This document shows, piece after piece, positions 7,471-15,757 of a stretch of DNA of 64,000 nt (its first letter is position 1; every line of letters begins with the position of its first letter). The stretch lies in the NCBI GenBank assembly GCA_964619955.1, contig CAZUJF010000009.1:1-64000 (forward strand), read 5' to 3'. The notes beneath the pieces are model-generated. The model was given only the letters and a program-made list of their open reading frames with translations. It did not search any database and had not been told where the DNA came from. This DNA comes from JACQFK01 sp964619955 (GTDB lineage: Bacteria > Planctomycetota > MHYJ01 > JACPRB01). Position numbers and translations under genes: made by a program.

Positions 7471-9318
7471 ATGAGCGCCCCGCTCCTGCTCCTCCTGCTC
7501 ACCCAGATCGTTCCCCCGCCCTCCGACGTCGGCGTCGGCATCCGCCACGCGGGCGGCCAGCCCGTCGCCGGCGGCTGGCAGGCCTACGTCGCCGAGATCG
7601 ACAACCGCGCCGCGACCGAGCGGGAGGTGGAGATCCAGCTGCGCGACGAGTACACCGAAGCCGCCGCCCGGCGCCGCGAACGCGTGGCGCCCGGGACCCG
7701 GAAACGGGTCTTCCTCTATCTCCGGCTCCCGGAACGAACGGTCACGTGCGACGTGCGCCATCGGATCCTGGTCGGAAGCGAAAAAGATTCCCCCTGGTCC
7801 CTCAGTTCGCAGCTGCGCTGGGACCCGAACGCGACTCGGCTGGGCCTGCTCTCCCCCGATCCCGCGCAGGCGGACGCCTTCGGTCTTCCCCTCGCCGGGA
7901 CGCCGCCGCTCGCCGTGGCCCGGCTGACGGCGGAATCCTTCCCGGACCGCCGGCTGGGACTCGACGGCTACGATGCGATCCTCGCGCACGACGTGGCATG
8001 GGACGCGTTTTCGATCGACCAGGCGCGCGCGCTGGCCGAGTATGTGCGCCACGGAGGCCGGCTGATCCTCAGTCCGGGACCGCGCTCCGGCGTCCTCGCC
8101 CATCCCGTCCTCAAGTCCTTTGTCTCCATCGAGACGCGCGCGCTGGAGGAGGTCCGGACGCTGCCCGGCCTCGCGACCTACGGCGCCTTCCGGGGTTCGG
8201 ATCCTTTCCAGGTCCACCCGATCCTCAACGGTGAGCCGGGACGGGGGGAAAGCCGGCGCTTTCCGGTGGGCCTGGGTCACGTGCTGGTCCTGCCCTACGA
8301 CGTACGCCGCGCGCCCTTTGATGCGTGGCCCGGCATGCGAAGGCTTTGGCGCGAGCTCCTGCCCTCCGGCCGCAGCGCCCCTTTCACGGCCGCCGCCATG
8401 GAACTCCTCCCCGGGGGCACGACGGGCGGCCGTCTGGAGCTGGCGAACACCATGGGCGACCTCATCAATCCGTACCCCTCGTTCGCCCTTCTTGCCCTCG
8501 TGTGCGGCGTCTTCATCCTGATCCTCGGCCCCCTCAATTACGGCGTCCTTCGGAGCCGGGGCGCTCCCCTGCTCGCCGTCGCGACCCTGCCCCTCCTCTC
8601 CTTCCTCCTCCTGGGTATCCTGCTGGCCGCCGGCACGGCGATCAAGGGGGTGTCCACCGTGCTCCTGTCCGTCCGGCTGATCCACGCCCGGCCCGGCGAG
8701 CCTTGGGCCCGGGAAATCCCGATCGTCACCCTCTTCTCCCCCTCGAGCCGGAGCTACGACCTCACCCCCGCGCCCGGAGGCGACTTGCGGCCGCTCGGCC
8801 GCGAGGATGGCCGACATCTGGACGCCTCGCTCGACGTCGAGACCGGGGCCGCCCTCACGCTCCGCGGCGTCGTCTTCGATCAATATCAGACGTTGCATTT
8901 CCAGGGCGACGGCCTCCGCGACCTCGGCCGCGGCATCCGCTTCGACGTCGACGCGGCCACCGGACGCGTGAACGTCGACAACGGATCCGCCATCGCCCTG
9001 AGCTCCTGCGTCGTCGTGGACCTTTCGAAACTCTCAATCCATGCCGTGGGACCCGTGGCCGCGGGGGCTTCGGCGGCTTCGACCCCGGGAGCGCCGCAGA
9101 AACTCCCGTTCCTGGCCGAGGCGATCGGAGCTCCCCCGCAGGGACTGGCGGCGGCGGTCCTGCGCTCGTACGGCATCCACTCCCTCCGGAGCGAGGCCCT
9201 CCGCTACGTGCTGATCGCGCTCGCCCCCGACCCCATTCCACCCGCCACCGTCAACGCCCCTCTCTCCGGGCGCAGCCAGTCCCTCCTGCTGCTCGCGGTG
9301 CCGGAGGGCGCCCGATGA
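7471..9318 (+). CDS. Membrane protein of the ABC cassette (GATase-like periplasmic region)
   Basis: This 615-residue protein has a signal-like N terminus (residues 1-13) and two or three strong hydrophobic segments around 335-400 (SFALLALVCGVFILILGPLNYG and a following Leu-rich helix). A segment near 165-215 (YDAILAHDVAW, LAEYVRHGGRLILSPG) looks like the glutamine-amidotransferase-like fold in membrane proteins of the GldG/DUF4350 type. Its stop overlaps the ATPase gene (ATGA), so it is tightly coupled to an ABC exporter. A role as accessory component of that transporter is inferred from position; no enzymatic residue set was recognised. Confidence 0.7.
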   Translation: MSAPLLLLLLTQIVPPPSDVGVGIRHAGGQPVAGGWQAYVAEIDNRAATEREVEIQLRDEYTEAAARRRERVAPGTRKRVFLYLRLPERTVTCDVRHRILVGSEKDSPWSLSSQLRWDPNATRLGLLSPDPAQADAFGLPLAGTPPLAVARLTAESFPDRRLGLDGYDAILAHDVAWDAFSIDQARALAEYVRHGGRLILSPGPRSGVLAHPVLKSFVSIETRALEEVRTLPGLATYGAFRGSDPFQVHPILNGEPGRGESRRFPVGLGHVLVLPYDVRRAPFDAWPGMRRLWRELLPSGRSAPFTAAAMELLPGGTTGGRLELANTMGDLINPYPSFALLALVCGVFILILGPLNYGVLRSRGAPLLAVATLPLLSFLLLGILLAAGTAIKGVSTVLLSVRLIHARPGEPWAREIPIVTLFSPSSRSYDLTPAPGGDLRPLGREDGRHLDASLDVETGAALTLRGVVFDQYQTLHFQGDGLRDLGRGIRFDVDAATGRVNVDNGSAIALSSCVVVDLSKLSIHAVGPVAAGASAASTPGAPQKLPFLAEAIGAPPQGLAAAVLRSYGIHSLRSEALRYVLIALAPDPIPPATVNAPLSGRSQSLLLLAVPEGAR

Positions 9319-10241
9319 TCCAGGTCGAACATCTGTCCAAGAACTACGACGGCCACTGGGCCCTCAAGGACGTCAGCTTCCACGTCCGCGAAGGCGACAT
9401 CTACGGCTTCATCGGCCCCAACGGCGCGGGCAAGACCACCGCCATCCGCATCCTCTGCACGCTGCTGGATCCGACGTCGGGCAGCGTGCGCGTGGGCGGA
9501 AAGGACATCATCGCCGACGTCGACCAGGTCCGCCGCTTCGTGGGCTACATGCCGGACAACTTCGGCGTCTACGACCGCATCACCGTCTGGGAATACCTCG
9601 ATTTCTTCGCGGCGGCCTACGGCGTCGAGCGCCGCAAGCGCTCCGCGGTGATCGAAGGCATCATGGAGCTCACGGATCTCGGCGGGCTCCGCGAGCGCCT
9701 CACCGCCGAGCTCTCCAAGGGCATGCGCCAGCGCCTCTGCCTGGCGAAGACGCTCGTGCACGACCCGAAGGTCCTGGTCCTCGACGAACCCGCCAACGGA
9801 CTGGATCCGCGGGCGCGCATCGAGTTCCGCGCCCTGCTCAAGGAGCTGAGCGAGATGGGCAAGACCATCCTGATCTCGTCGCACATCCTCGCGGAACTCT
9901 CGGACATCTGCACGGCGCTCGTCATCCTCGAGAAGGGCCGGGTCGTGACGTCCGGCCCCGTCGAGGCGATCAAGACGGCCTTGCAGCCGGGGCTCATGTT
10001 CCGGCTCGACGTGCTCGGCGACCCCGCCCCCGCGAAGTCCGCCCTGGAGGGGCTTCCTCACGTGCGCCTCATATCCTCCGACCCGGCGGGCATCCGCTTC
10101 GGATTTTCAGGCCCCCGGGAGGAGGTCCCGGAGCTCGTCCGCGCCCTCGTCGACCGCAACGTCGCGATCATCGGGCTCCAGGAGGAAAAGACCGACCTCG
10201 AGGATCTCTTCATGAAGCTGACGAAGGGGGTGGTGTCGTGA
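9315..10241 (+). CDS. ABC transporter ATP-binding protein
   Basis: This 308-residue ATPase powers an ABC-2-type exporter. Walker A is GPNGAGKTT at residues 34-42, the signature is LSKGMRQRL from 133, and Walker B is VLVLDEPANGLD from 153. The switch His is in ILISSHILAEL. The C-terminal ~90 residues form an accessory domain as seen in multidrug/GldA/NatA-type ATPases. ATG 9315 overlaps the previous stop by 4 nt, and the 3' end overlaps the GTG start of the permease gene. The substrate is unknown. Confidence 0.92.
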   Translation: MIQVEHLSKNYDGHWALKDVSFHVREGDIYGFIGPNGAGKTTAIRILCTLLDPTSGSVRVGGKDIIADVDQVRRFVGYMPDNFGVYDRITVWEYLDFFAAAYGVERRKRSAVIEGIMELTDLGGLRERLTAELSKGMRQRLCLAKTLVHDPKVLVLDEPANGLDPRARIEFRALLKELSEMGKTILISSHILAELSDICTALVILEKGRVVTSGPVEAIKTALQPGLMFRLDVLGDPAPAKSALEGLPHVRLISSDPAGIRFGFSGPREEVPELVRALVDRNVAIIGLQEEKTDLEDLFMKLTKGVVS

Positions 10242-11920
10242 GCGATATCGTTCGCGAGCCGCTGGTCGTCCGCCTCGCCGGGGCGCTGGAGCGCGCCTTC
10301 AACCCGATCATGGTGAAGGAGCTGCGCGCGAGCTTCCGCGGCGGGCGCTTCGCGGTGATCCACATCAGCATCCTCTGCCTCTTCGGCGCGGGCCTGCTGC
10401 TCGCCCTGGCCGCGGCGTACAACTTCGACGGCGTCCGGCACGGGCGGATCGGCGATCCCTCGCAGGTCGGCAGCCGGGTCTACACGATCATCCAGCTGCT
10501 GCAGACGGCCTTCGTGTTCCTCGTGGTTCCGGGGCTCGCGGCCACGTCCATCTCCAGCGAGCGCGAGAGCCAGACCTTCGACATGCTCGTCACCACGACG
10601 ATGAGCGCGCGGCAGATCATCTGGGGCAAGTTCAGCGCCGCGATGATGCAGACCTTCATCGTTCTGGTGTCCATGCTCCCGCTGCTGGGCATCTGCTTCC
10701 TCTTCGGCGGCGTGACGATCTACCAGTTGCTGGCCAACTACGTCTTCCTGCTGTTGCTTTCGGCGCTGCTGATCTCGCTGTCGCTGTCGACCTCCTCCGG
10801 GGCGAAGTCGGCCCAGCGCGCGGTCGGCACCGCCTATTTCCTGCCGGCGCTCCTCGGCTTCGCCTTCATGGGCTTCATGGGCTCTCTGCGGCGCGGCGGA
10901 ATGCTGGGCGACATGGCCGGCGCCTACGGCTTCACCACCGAGGTCGATTATTTCAGCGGCGGGGGCCTGCCCACCCCGCTCTTCGACCTCATGCTCTACG
11001 TCTACGCGATCCCCGCCTTCCTCTGGGTCTCGGGCTTCTCGCTGTTCTTCATCCAGGCCACCCACCGGCTCCTGCCCGTCTTCGCGAACCGCTCCACGGC
11101 GCTCCGCATCCACTTCACGATCTTCGTGCTGGGCGCCTTCACGCTCGGGGCCCTCGTCGTGGGGCAGGAGCTCGAATCGGGCGGCTCCCTGGAATGGCGC
11201 AGCGAAATTCTTACAGGTCTGACGATCTCCTACCTGGCGCTGGCCATCCTGGCCGCCTTCTTCGCGTCCGAGGAGCCGCTGCTGCCCCGGCATCTCCAGG
11301 AGGCCCAGGACGGGCGCCTGGCCGCGAAGTCGCTGCGCTGGCTCTTCGGGCCGGGCGCCGCGTCCGGCGTCGTCTTCGCCACGACGCTCCTCGGCCTCCT
11401 CTGCGGCCTGACGTATTTCGTCTACCGCCCCTTCACCGCCGGCTACGCCCTCGCGTCCTGGAAGGGCTGGCCGGATTCGACGCCGCTCTCCGCCTGCCTG
11501 CTGGTGGTGCTCGCGTGGACCTGGGCCATCACCAATTTCGGACGCTTCATGGTCACGATCTTCGCGGGGCGCCAGAACCCCGCGCGGGTGTTGACGATGC
11601 TGGGGGCGCTCACGCTGGCGCTCGGCCCGCTGATCCACTGGTCCGTCTGGCAGGCGATGGACCGGGATCACACGATTTACGGCGGGACCCGCGGCCCCGT
11701 CTCGCTCCTGCTCAGCCCCGTGATGGCGGTCCTCTCGCTGCTCGACTGGACGCCGCCCGGGGTCCGCCGCGACTTCCCCTCGCACGCGGGCGGCCTCCCG
11801 CTCGCGGCCTCGTTCGTGGCGTTCGCCGCTGTGGCCGGCACGGTGTTCTGGATCCTCGGCAGCCGGGCCCGCCGGGTGCTGCTGCGGGCGACCGAGACGC
11901 CGCCGCCCGAAGTCCGCTAA
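10238..11920 (+). CDS. ABC transporter permease (ABC-2 type)
   Basis: This 560-residue membrane protein has about twelve hydrophobic segments. The early NPIMVKELRASFRGGRF motif followed by a hydrophobic helix is typical of ABC-2/GldF-like permeases, as are SISSERESQTFDMLVTTTMS and AAMMQTFIVLVSMLPLL. It begins with GTG 10238, overlapping the TGA of the ATPase gene. With the ATPase and the gene at 7471 it forms a three-component export or membrane-anchored assembly. The length, about double that of a simple ABC-2 permease, suggests an extra membrane half. The substrate cannot be named. Confidence 0.88.
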   Translation: MSDIVREPLVVRLAGALERAFNPIMVKELRASFRGGRFAVIHISILCLFGAGLLLALAAAYNFDGVRHGRIGDPSQVGSRVYTIIQLLQTAFVFLVVPGLAATSISSERESQTFDMLVTTTMSARQIIWGKFSAAMMQTFIVLVSMLPLLGICFLFGGVTIYQLLANYVFLLLLSALLISLSLSTSSGAKSAQRAVGTAYFLPALLGFAFMGFMGSLRRGGMLGDMAGAYGFTTEVDYFSGGGLPTPLFDLMLYVYAIPAFLWVSGFSLFFIQATHRLLPVFANRSTALRIHFTIFVLGAFTLGALVVGQELESGGSLEWRSEILTGLTISYLALAILAAFFASEEPLLPRHLQEAQDGRLAAKSLRWLFGPGAASGVVFATTLLGLLCGLTYFVYRPFTAGYALASWKGWPDSTPLSACLLVVLAWTWAITNFGRFMVTIFAGRQNPARVLTMLGALTLALGPLIHWSVWQAMDRDHTIYGGTRGPVSLLLSPVMAVLSLLDWTPPGVRRDFPSHAGGLPLAASFVAFAAVAGTVFWILGSRARRVLLRATETPPPEVR

Positions 11921-11950
11921 GATTCCCCGTCCTTTTCAGGAACCTGAGCC

Positions 11951-12298
11951 ATGTGGAAACCCGTCGCGCTGCTGCTGGTGTCGAACGTGTTCATGACCTA
12001 CGCCTGGTACGGGCACCTCAAGGACCTCAAGTCCAAGGCGCTGCCGCTGGTGGTGCTCGCGAGCTGGGGCGTCGCGTTCTTCGAGTACTGCTTCCAGGTC
12101 CCGGGCAACCGTCTCGGAGCCGCGCACTTCTCGCTGCCGCAGCTCAAGGTCCTGCAGGAGGTGATCACGATGCTCGTGTTCGGGGTCTTCTGCGTGGCCT
12201 ACATGAAGGTCCCGCTGACGCGCAACTTCCTCTACGCGTCGCTCTGCCTGGTGGGGGCCGTGTGGTTCCTCTTCAGGGACATCCCCAAGGCAGCGTGA
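11951..12298 (+). CDS. DMT-superfamily protein (DUF486)
   Basis: This 115-residue protein with four hydrophobic helices matches the DUF486 family (PF04342). Key features are YAWYGHLKDLK, a WGVAFFEYCFQVPGNRLG segment, LQEVITMLVFGVFCVAYM, and an FLYASLCLVGAVWFLF helix. The family is a short relative of drug/metabolite transporters with unknown substrate. ATG 11951 has AGGAACCTGAG upstream. It lies 30 nt after the ABC permease and may be read through from it. Confidence 0.85.
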   Translation: MWKPVALLLVSNVFMTYAWYGHLKDLKSKALPLVVLASWGVAFFEYCFQVPGNRLGAAHFSLPQLKVLQEVITMLVFGVFCVAYMKVPLTRNFLYASLCLVGAVWFLFRDIPKAA

Positions 12299-12344
12299 GC
12301 ACGAGGGGAATCCCCGGAAATGGATACGGCAGAGACTCCCTGAG

Positions 12345-12650
12345 TCAGGGCTTTGGCCTCGTCCGGGCCAGCATCTTTAGAGCGGCAAGGTCCCCCCGGA
12401 TCAGAGCCTCCTTCTTCGCATGCGTCCAACCTTTGATCTGTCTCTCCCGCTTTCGAGCCGCATGACTCGTAGCATGGGACTCGAACCAAAGGACCCGAAC
12501 CACCTTGACTCCCTGGGTGAAGAAGCCGCCCCAGCCAGCCTGGTGCCGACGTGCACGTTCCTCAGGTCGGACATGAGTCATGCCGGTGTAGAAACGACCG
12601 TCTGCCAGCAAAGCGATGTAGACATGCCAGACGCTTGGGGAACCGCTCAT
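12345..12650 (-). CDS. GIY-YIG nuclease-family protein (UPF0213-like)
   Basis: This 101-residue single-domain GIY-YIG protein has the GIY and YIG equivalents VYIALLADGRFYTGMT at residues 10-25, followed by the usual Arg-containing helix RARRHQAG and the ERQIKGWTHAKKEALI segment seen in UPF0213 proteins. Such proteins are stand-alone, with no DNA-binding module, and their biological substrate is mostly unknown. It lies between the convergent DUF486 gene and the 3' end of ssrA. Repeated hairpin sequence lies just upstream. Confidence 0.85.
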   Translation of the reverse strand: MSGSPSVWHVYIALLADGRFYTGMTHVRPEERARRHQAGWGGFFTQGVKVVRVLWFESHATSHAARKRERQIKGWTHAKKEALIRGDLAALKMLARTRPKP

Positions 12651-12694
12651 GGTTCGACTCGCCGGACTCCTTCGCTTCGCTCAGGCACGGCTCG

Positions 12695-12815
12695 CTCACC
12701 ACACTTCGACCCCTCGCCTCAGCGATGGAAGATCCTTGCGTGCGCAATTGCTTGCACTGAGCGACGAGTCCTTGCCGGCCGCGCCGGCAAGGCGAGGAGT
12801 CGAAGTGGTGGACCC
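12695..12815. repeat. Inverted-repeat region next to the ssrA 3' end
   Basis: Downstream of the tmRNA 3' end a perfect hairpin pairs 12770-12779 (CCTTGCCGGC) with 12783-12792, leaving a 3-nt loop; it may act as the ssrA terminator although no U tract follows. In addition CACACTTCGACCCCTCGCC near 12700-12718 is an imperfect inverted copy of the tmRNA 3' flank (about 12790-12812). No gene fits in 12651-12805. Confidence 0.5.
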
Positions 12816-13177
12816 GGGCGGAATCGAACCGCCGTCCCGGAGTGTTTCAACGGCCGCTATCCTACGCGCGTAGTCGACGATTTATCTCGCCCTTCGGACT
12901 CCCATCGACGGGATTCCGTCGGGCCTTCCGGCGTTATTTTGTTCACCTTCACACCCCGTCGGACCTGTGTGTCGGCATATCCCACGCATTAGCGTCGCTT
13001 TGAACCCCCGCTTGCGCGGTTGTGGGAAGGATTCAGGCGACGTAGCCGCAGTTAAGCAGCCAGAGCGAATGCCGGTTTGGCATTTGTGTTGTTTTGCCCG
13101 TTTTTTTGCGTGGCCAACGAGCATCCACGGCGCGCTGCAAGTCGAATCAACACCCCGGTCGAAACCAGTTCGGGCCC
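12806..13177 (-). ncRNA. ssrA: Transfer-messenger RNA (tmRNA)
   Basis: This one-piece tmRNA of 372 nt rescues stalled ribosomes with SmpB. The 5' end GGGCCCG (13171-13177) pairs with CGGGTCC just before the discriminator and encoded CCA at 12806. The 5' tRNA-like part carries AACTGGTTTCGACCGGGG, and the 3' part carries the T-arm GGTTCGATTCC. The tag frame ends in CCG GCA TTC GCT CTG GCT GCT TAA, encoding a tail AKPAFALAA, the classic degradation ending. The upstream residues in that frame read GQNNTN; the exact resume codon is not fixed. smpB lies directly upstream on the same strand, a common arrangement. Confidence 0.95.
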
Positions 13178-13201
13178 CCATTGTAAAAGATCATTTGGCA
13201 C

Positions 13202-13264
13202 AGGCGTCAGGCGAGAGGCGGCAGGCGTGCAACGTCCACGCCTCCCGCCTGACGCCTCTCGCCT
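13202..13264. repeat. Imperfect inverted repeat between smpB and ssrA
   Basis: Two 28-nt arms (13202-13229 and 13237-13264) form an inverted repeat with about 21 of 28 positions pairing and a 7-nt loop. Each arm is itself built from AGGCG units (AGGCGTCAGGCGAGAGGCG). It occupies almost the whole smpB-ssrA gap and could be a REP-like element or a terminator lacking a U tract. Confidence 0.6.
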
Positions 13265-13273
13265 CGCCGGCGC

Positions 13274-13759
13274 TCACTTCATCGCGCGGCGGCGCAGGTC
13301 GCGGTCGTTCTCGCGCTTCTTGATCGCGTCGCGCTTGTCGAACTCCCGCTTGCCCTGGCCCAGCCCCAACTCCAGCTTGGCCAGCCCGTCCTTAAAGTAC
13401 AACGCGAGCGGGACCAGGGTCAATCCCTTCTCCTTGGTCTTCACGCCAAGTCGGTGGATCTCGCGCCGGTGCAGCAGCAGCTTGCGCACCCGCCGCGGCT
13501 CGTGGTTGTTGTACGGCCCCGACTGCGGGTACAGGCCGATGTCCATCCCGATCAGCCAGACCTCGCCGTTCTTCAACCGCGCGTAGGCGTCGTGGATCGC
13601 GACCTTGCCGTCCCGGATCGACTTCACCTCGGAGCCGTGCAGGACCATGCCCGCCTCGAGCTTCTCGATGATCTCGTAATTGTAGAAGGCCTTCTTGTTC
13701 CGCGCGACGATCTTGATGGATTCGTCCTCGGCCGCCTTCTTCTTCGCATCCTTAGCCAT
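13274..13759 (-). CDS. smpB: SsrA-binding protein SmpB
   Basis: This 161-residue tmRNA-binding protein delivers tmRNA to stalled ribosomes. Family hallmarks are NKKAFYNYEIIEKLEAG, GSEVKSIRDG, the NNHEPRRVRKLLLH segment, KEKGLTLVPL and the basic C-terminal tail (RENDRDLRRRAMK). The N-terminal 20 residues are an extra Lys/Glu-rich extension. It starts at ATG 13759, nine nt after a TATAAT box (13769-13774) with no Shine-Dalgarno. ssrA follows on the same strand 96 nt after its stop. Confidence 0.97.
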   Translation of the reverse strand: MAKDAKKKAAEDESIKIVARNKKAFYNYEIIEKLEAGMVLHGSEVKSIRDGKVAIHDAYARLKNGEVWLIGMDIGLYPQSGPYNNHEPRRVRKLLLHRREIHRLGVKTKEKGLTLVPLALYFKDGLAKLELGLGQGKREFDKRDAIKKRENDRDLRRRAMK

Positions 13760-13768
13760 GGCGGGCTG

Positions 13769-13774
13769 ATTATA
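13769..13774 (-). promoter_or_regulatory. -10 box of smpB
   Basis: A perfect TATAAT on the minus strand is separated from the smpB ATG by nine nt, one of the clearest cases of the leaderless arrangement in this window. No good -35 was recognised. Confidence 0.6.
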
Positions 13775-13780
13775 GCGGGT

Positions 13781-14137
13781 CTACAGGTCTTCAATCAGGC
13801 AGAAGACGTCCCGGCCCGCCTGTTCGGACACCACCGAGGCGAAACCGTAGCCCAGGATATAGGTGTGCACCCCGAATACGCGGGTCACCGAGCCGTCGAG
13901 GTGGCAGGTCACCCGCCAGAGCAGTTCGGACAGCATCCGCTCCCGCTCGCGCGGCGCCATGCGCGCCAGGGCGGCCGTGGCCTCCACGGCGATCTGGACC
14001 TGCGATCCCAGGAAGCTCCGCACCCGGTCCCGCATCTCCTGGGCCGCGGCTCCCGCGGGAATCGAGCCGTCCAGCAGGCGGCCCAGATGGGCCCGGTCGG
14101 CCTCCCCCAGGACGCTCCACAGCAGCGGCGGATTCAT
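13781..14137 (-). CDS. Hypothetical protein
   Basis: This 118-residue soluble protein belongs to no family I recognise. It is predominantly helical (EADRAHLGRLLDG, RERERMLSELLWRVTCHLDGS) with a C-terminal hydrophobic strand-rich part (VHTYILGYGFASVVSEQAG). The start ATG overlaps the stop of the alpha/beta hydrolase gene by 4 nt, so the two are translationally coupled. It ends just before the smpB promoter. Codon use and GC content match the neighbours, which supports a real gene. Confidence 0.6.
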   Translation of the reverse strand: MNPPLLWSVLGEADRAHLGRLLDGSIPAGAAAQEMRDRVRSFLGSQVQIAVEATAALARMAPRERERMLSELLWRVTCHLDGSVTRVFGVHTYILGYGFASVVSEQAGRDVFCLIEDL

Positions 14138-15696
14138 TGGAGCAGCGCCGCCGCGCGCTCCGCCAGCGCGTTCAGGAACACCTCGCTCACCTGGCCGTCG
14201 CCGGCGGAGAACACGTGGTCCAGGCCTTCAAAGCGTCGCGTCTCCAGGTCGGGCCTCAGCTTCTGCAGCCGTTCCAGATGCGACGGCGGGATGTCCCGGT
14301 CCTTCCCCCCGTGAAAGGCCGCGAGCGGGATCTTGACCCGTGCCAGCAGCTCCGCGGGATTCCGCTTGAAGCGGTCCCGCAGCCAGCCCACGAAGATCCG
14401 GCGCTCGTCGATCTCCATGAAGTCCTCCCCGGAGGCCAGGATCCCCGCGAAGACGCGCTTCTGGCCGGCGATCAGGTCCTCGAGCGCCTCGTCCTTCATC
14501 CCCTGCTCGCGCAGCTGGCGCTCCGCGCGCGCCAGCAGGATCTCGTCCAGCGTCCCGGCGGGGGCGGACAGCAGCAGCAGCGCCTTCACCGCGGGATCCT
14601 TCTCCAGCAGCCCCATCCCCAGCAGCGCGCCTTCGTCATGCCCGATCAAGCCCAGGGCGCCGAGGTCCGCACGTCCACGCAAGAATGCCAGCGCCGCGGC
14701 GGCATCGGCCTGCAGGTCCGAGAGGCGCGCGCGAGAGAGATCCCCGTCGCTCTTGCCGCAGCCGCGATCATCGACCCGCAGCGACGCCACTCCCGCCGCG
14801 GAGAGGGCGCGCGCGAGCTCCCGGTAGAGGCCGGCGTCGGGAGCCGAGGCGGCGAACTCCTCCACCTTCCCCTTCACCCGGTTTCCGTTGCGGTCCTGGG
14901 GGCCGGAGCCCGACAGGATGAGCACGGCGGGGACTTTCGCGGCGCCGCGCGGGCGGGTCAGCGTGCCCGACAGCTTCCCGGCGGGCCCGGGGATTTCGAC
15001 CTCGAGCTCCTCGACCCCGTCGGGCGCCACCCCCTCGGGCAGCCAGCCTTCGAAGCCCTCCAGCTCCGCCAGCATTCCGCTCCCCGCGCTCCACGCCCGC
15101 AGGATGCGGCCCTTCTCGTCCGCGTGCACCTGGTAGGTCAGGTATCCGATGCCCACCTGGAACTCGCGCACCTTCAGGGACGCGTCCTTCCCCTTGAGCA
15201 GGGCTTCGCCCCTGTCCTCGACGTAGCTTTCGAAGTCCGCCATCGCGTTCGGGTTGAAGAGCTTGAGCTTGCGCCGGCCCTTTTCCGGACGGCGCACGAG
15301 CGGCAGCAGATGCGCGGTGATCGTGCTGTCGAAAAGCTGCGCCGCGGAGGTCTTCACCTGCTTGCGGCCGGCCTGGGCGACCCCTTTGGACCATTCGATC
15401 TTGACCTGGTCCTCGTCCTTCCCCGCCTTTCGATAGCCGGCGTACAGCAGCGGGGCGAAGGCGCGGTCCATCGTGAGAACCGTGTCGGTGATGTAGGCCC
15501 GTTTCAATCCGCCGGCGAGCTCCAGCTCGTACTTCGCCTTCGAGAACAGCACGACCTGGCCGTCGTCGAATTCTTCGAAGCGGTATTCCTCGCTGCCGGC
15601 GTCGCGCCCCTGGTGGGTCAGCTTGAAGCGGCCGCGCTCCTCGATGGCCGGCGCGGCGAAAAGCAGAATCAGGGCGCAGACCCCCCTCGTCTCCAT
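14134..15696 (-). CDS. Secreted alpha/beta hydrolase with Asp at the nucleophile position
   Basis: This 520-residue protein has a signal peptide (METRGVCALILLFAAPA), an N-terminal region of about 250 residues of unknown fold, and an alpha/beta-hydrolase domain from about 255. The domain shows ILSGSGPQDRNGNR (oxyanion-loop region), VASLRVDDRGCGKSDG, the elbow GHDEG with D354 where Ser is expected (GxSxG), an acid candidate in GGKDRDIP, and catalytic-type H494 in LDHVF. Relatives with GHSEG are esterases or acyl-peptidase-like enzymes. An Asp nucleophile is known from haloalkane dehalogenases and epoxide hydrolases. ATG 15696 is seven nt after TAGTAT (15704-15709). Confidence 0.82.
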   Translation of the reverse strand: METRGVCALILLFAAPAIEERGRFKLTHQGRDAGSEEYRFEEFDDGQVVLFSKAKYELELAGGLKRAYITDTVLTMDRAFAPLLYAGYRKAGKDEDQVKIEWSKGVAQAGRKQVKTSAAQLFDSTITAHLLPLVRRPEKGRRKLKLFNPNAMADFESYVEDRGEALLKGKDASLKVREFQVGIGYLTYQVHADEKGRILRAWSAGSGMLAELEGFEGWLPEGVAPDGVEELEVEIPGPAGKLSGTLTRPRGAAKVPAVLILSGSGPQDRNGNRVKGKVEEFAASAPDAGLYRELARALSAAGVASLRVDDRGCGKSDGDLSRARLSDLQADAAAALAFLRGRADLGALGLIGHDEGALLGMGLLEKDPAVKALLLLSAPAGTLDEILLARAERQLREQGMKDEALEDLIAGQKRVFAGILASGEDFMEIDERRIFVGWLRDRFKRNPAELLARVKIPLAAFHGGKDRDIPPSHLERLQKLRPDLETRRFEGLDHVFSAGDGQVSEVFLNALAERAAALLQ

Positions 15697-15757
15697 GACG
15701 GTAATACTAACGGGGATTGGGATCGTTTCAACGCGCGCCCTGATAGAATTCGGGATC

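Noticed and set aside
12882..13181. Minus-strand open frame inside the tmRNA
   Set aside because: It lies within ssrA and covers structured RNA, so it is not protein-coding.
13171..13185. TACAAT immediately upstream of ssrA as its -10 box
   Set aside because: It lies only 2 nt before the mature 5' end, too near for a transcription start; the mature end is normally made by RNase P from a longer precursor.
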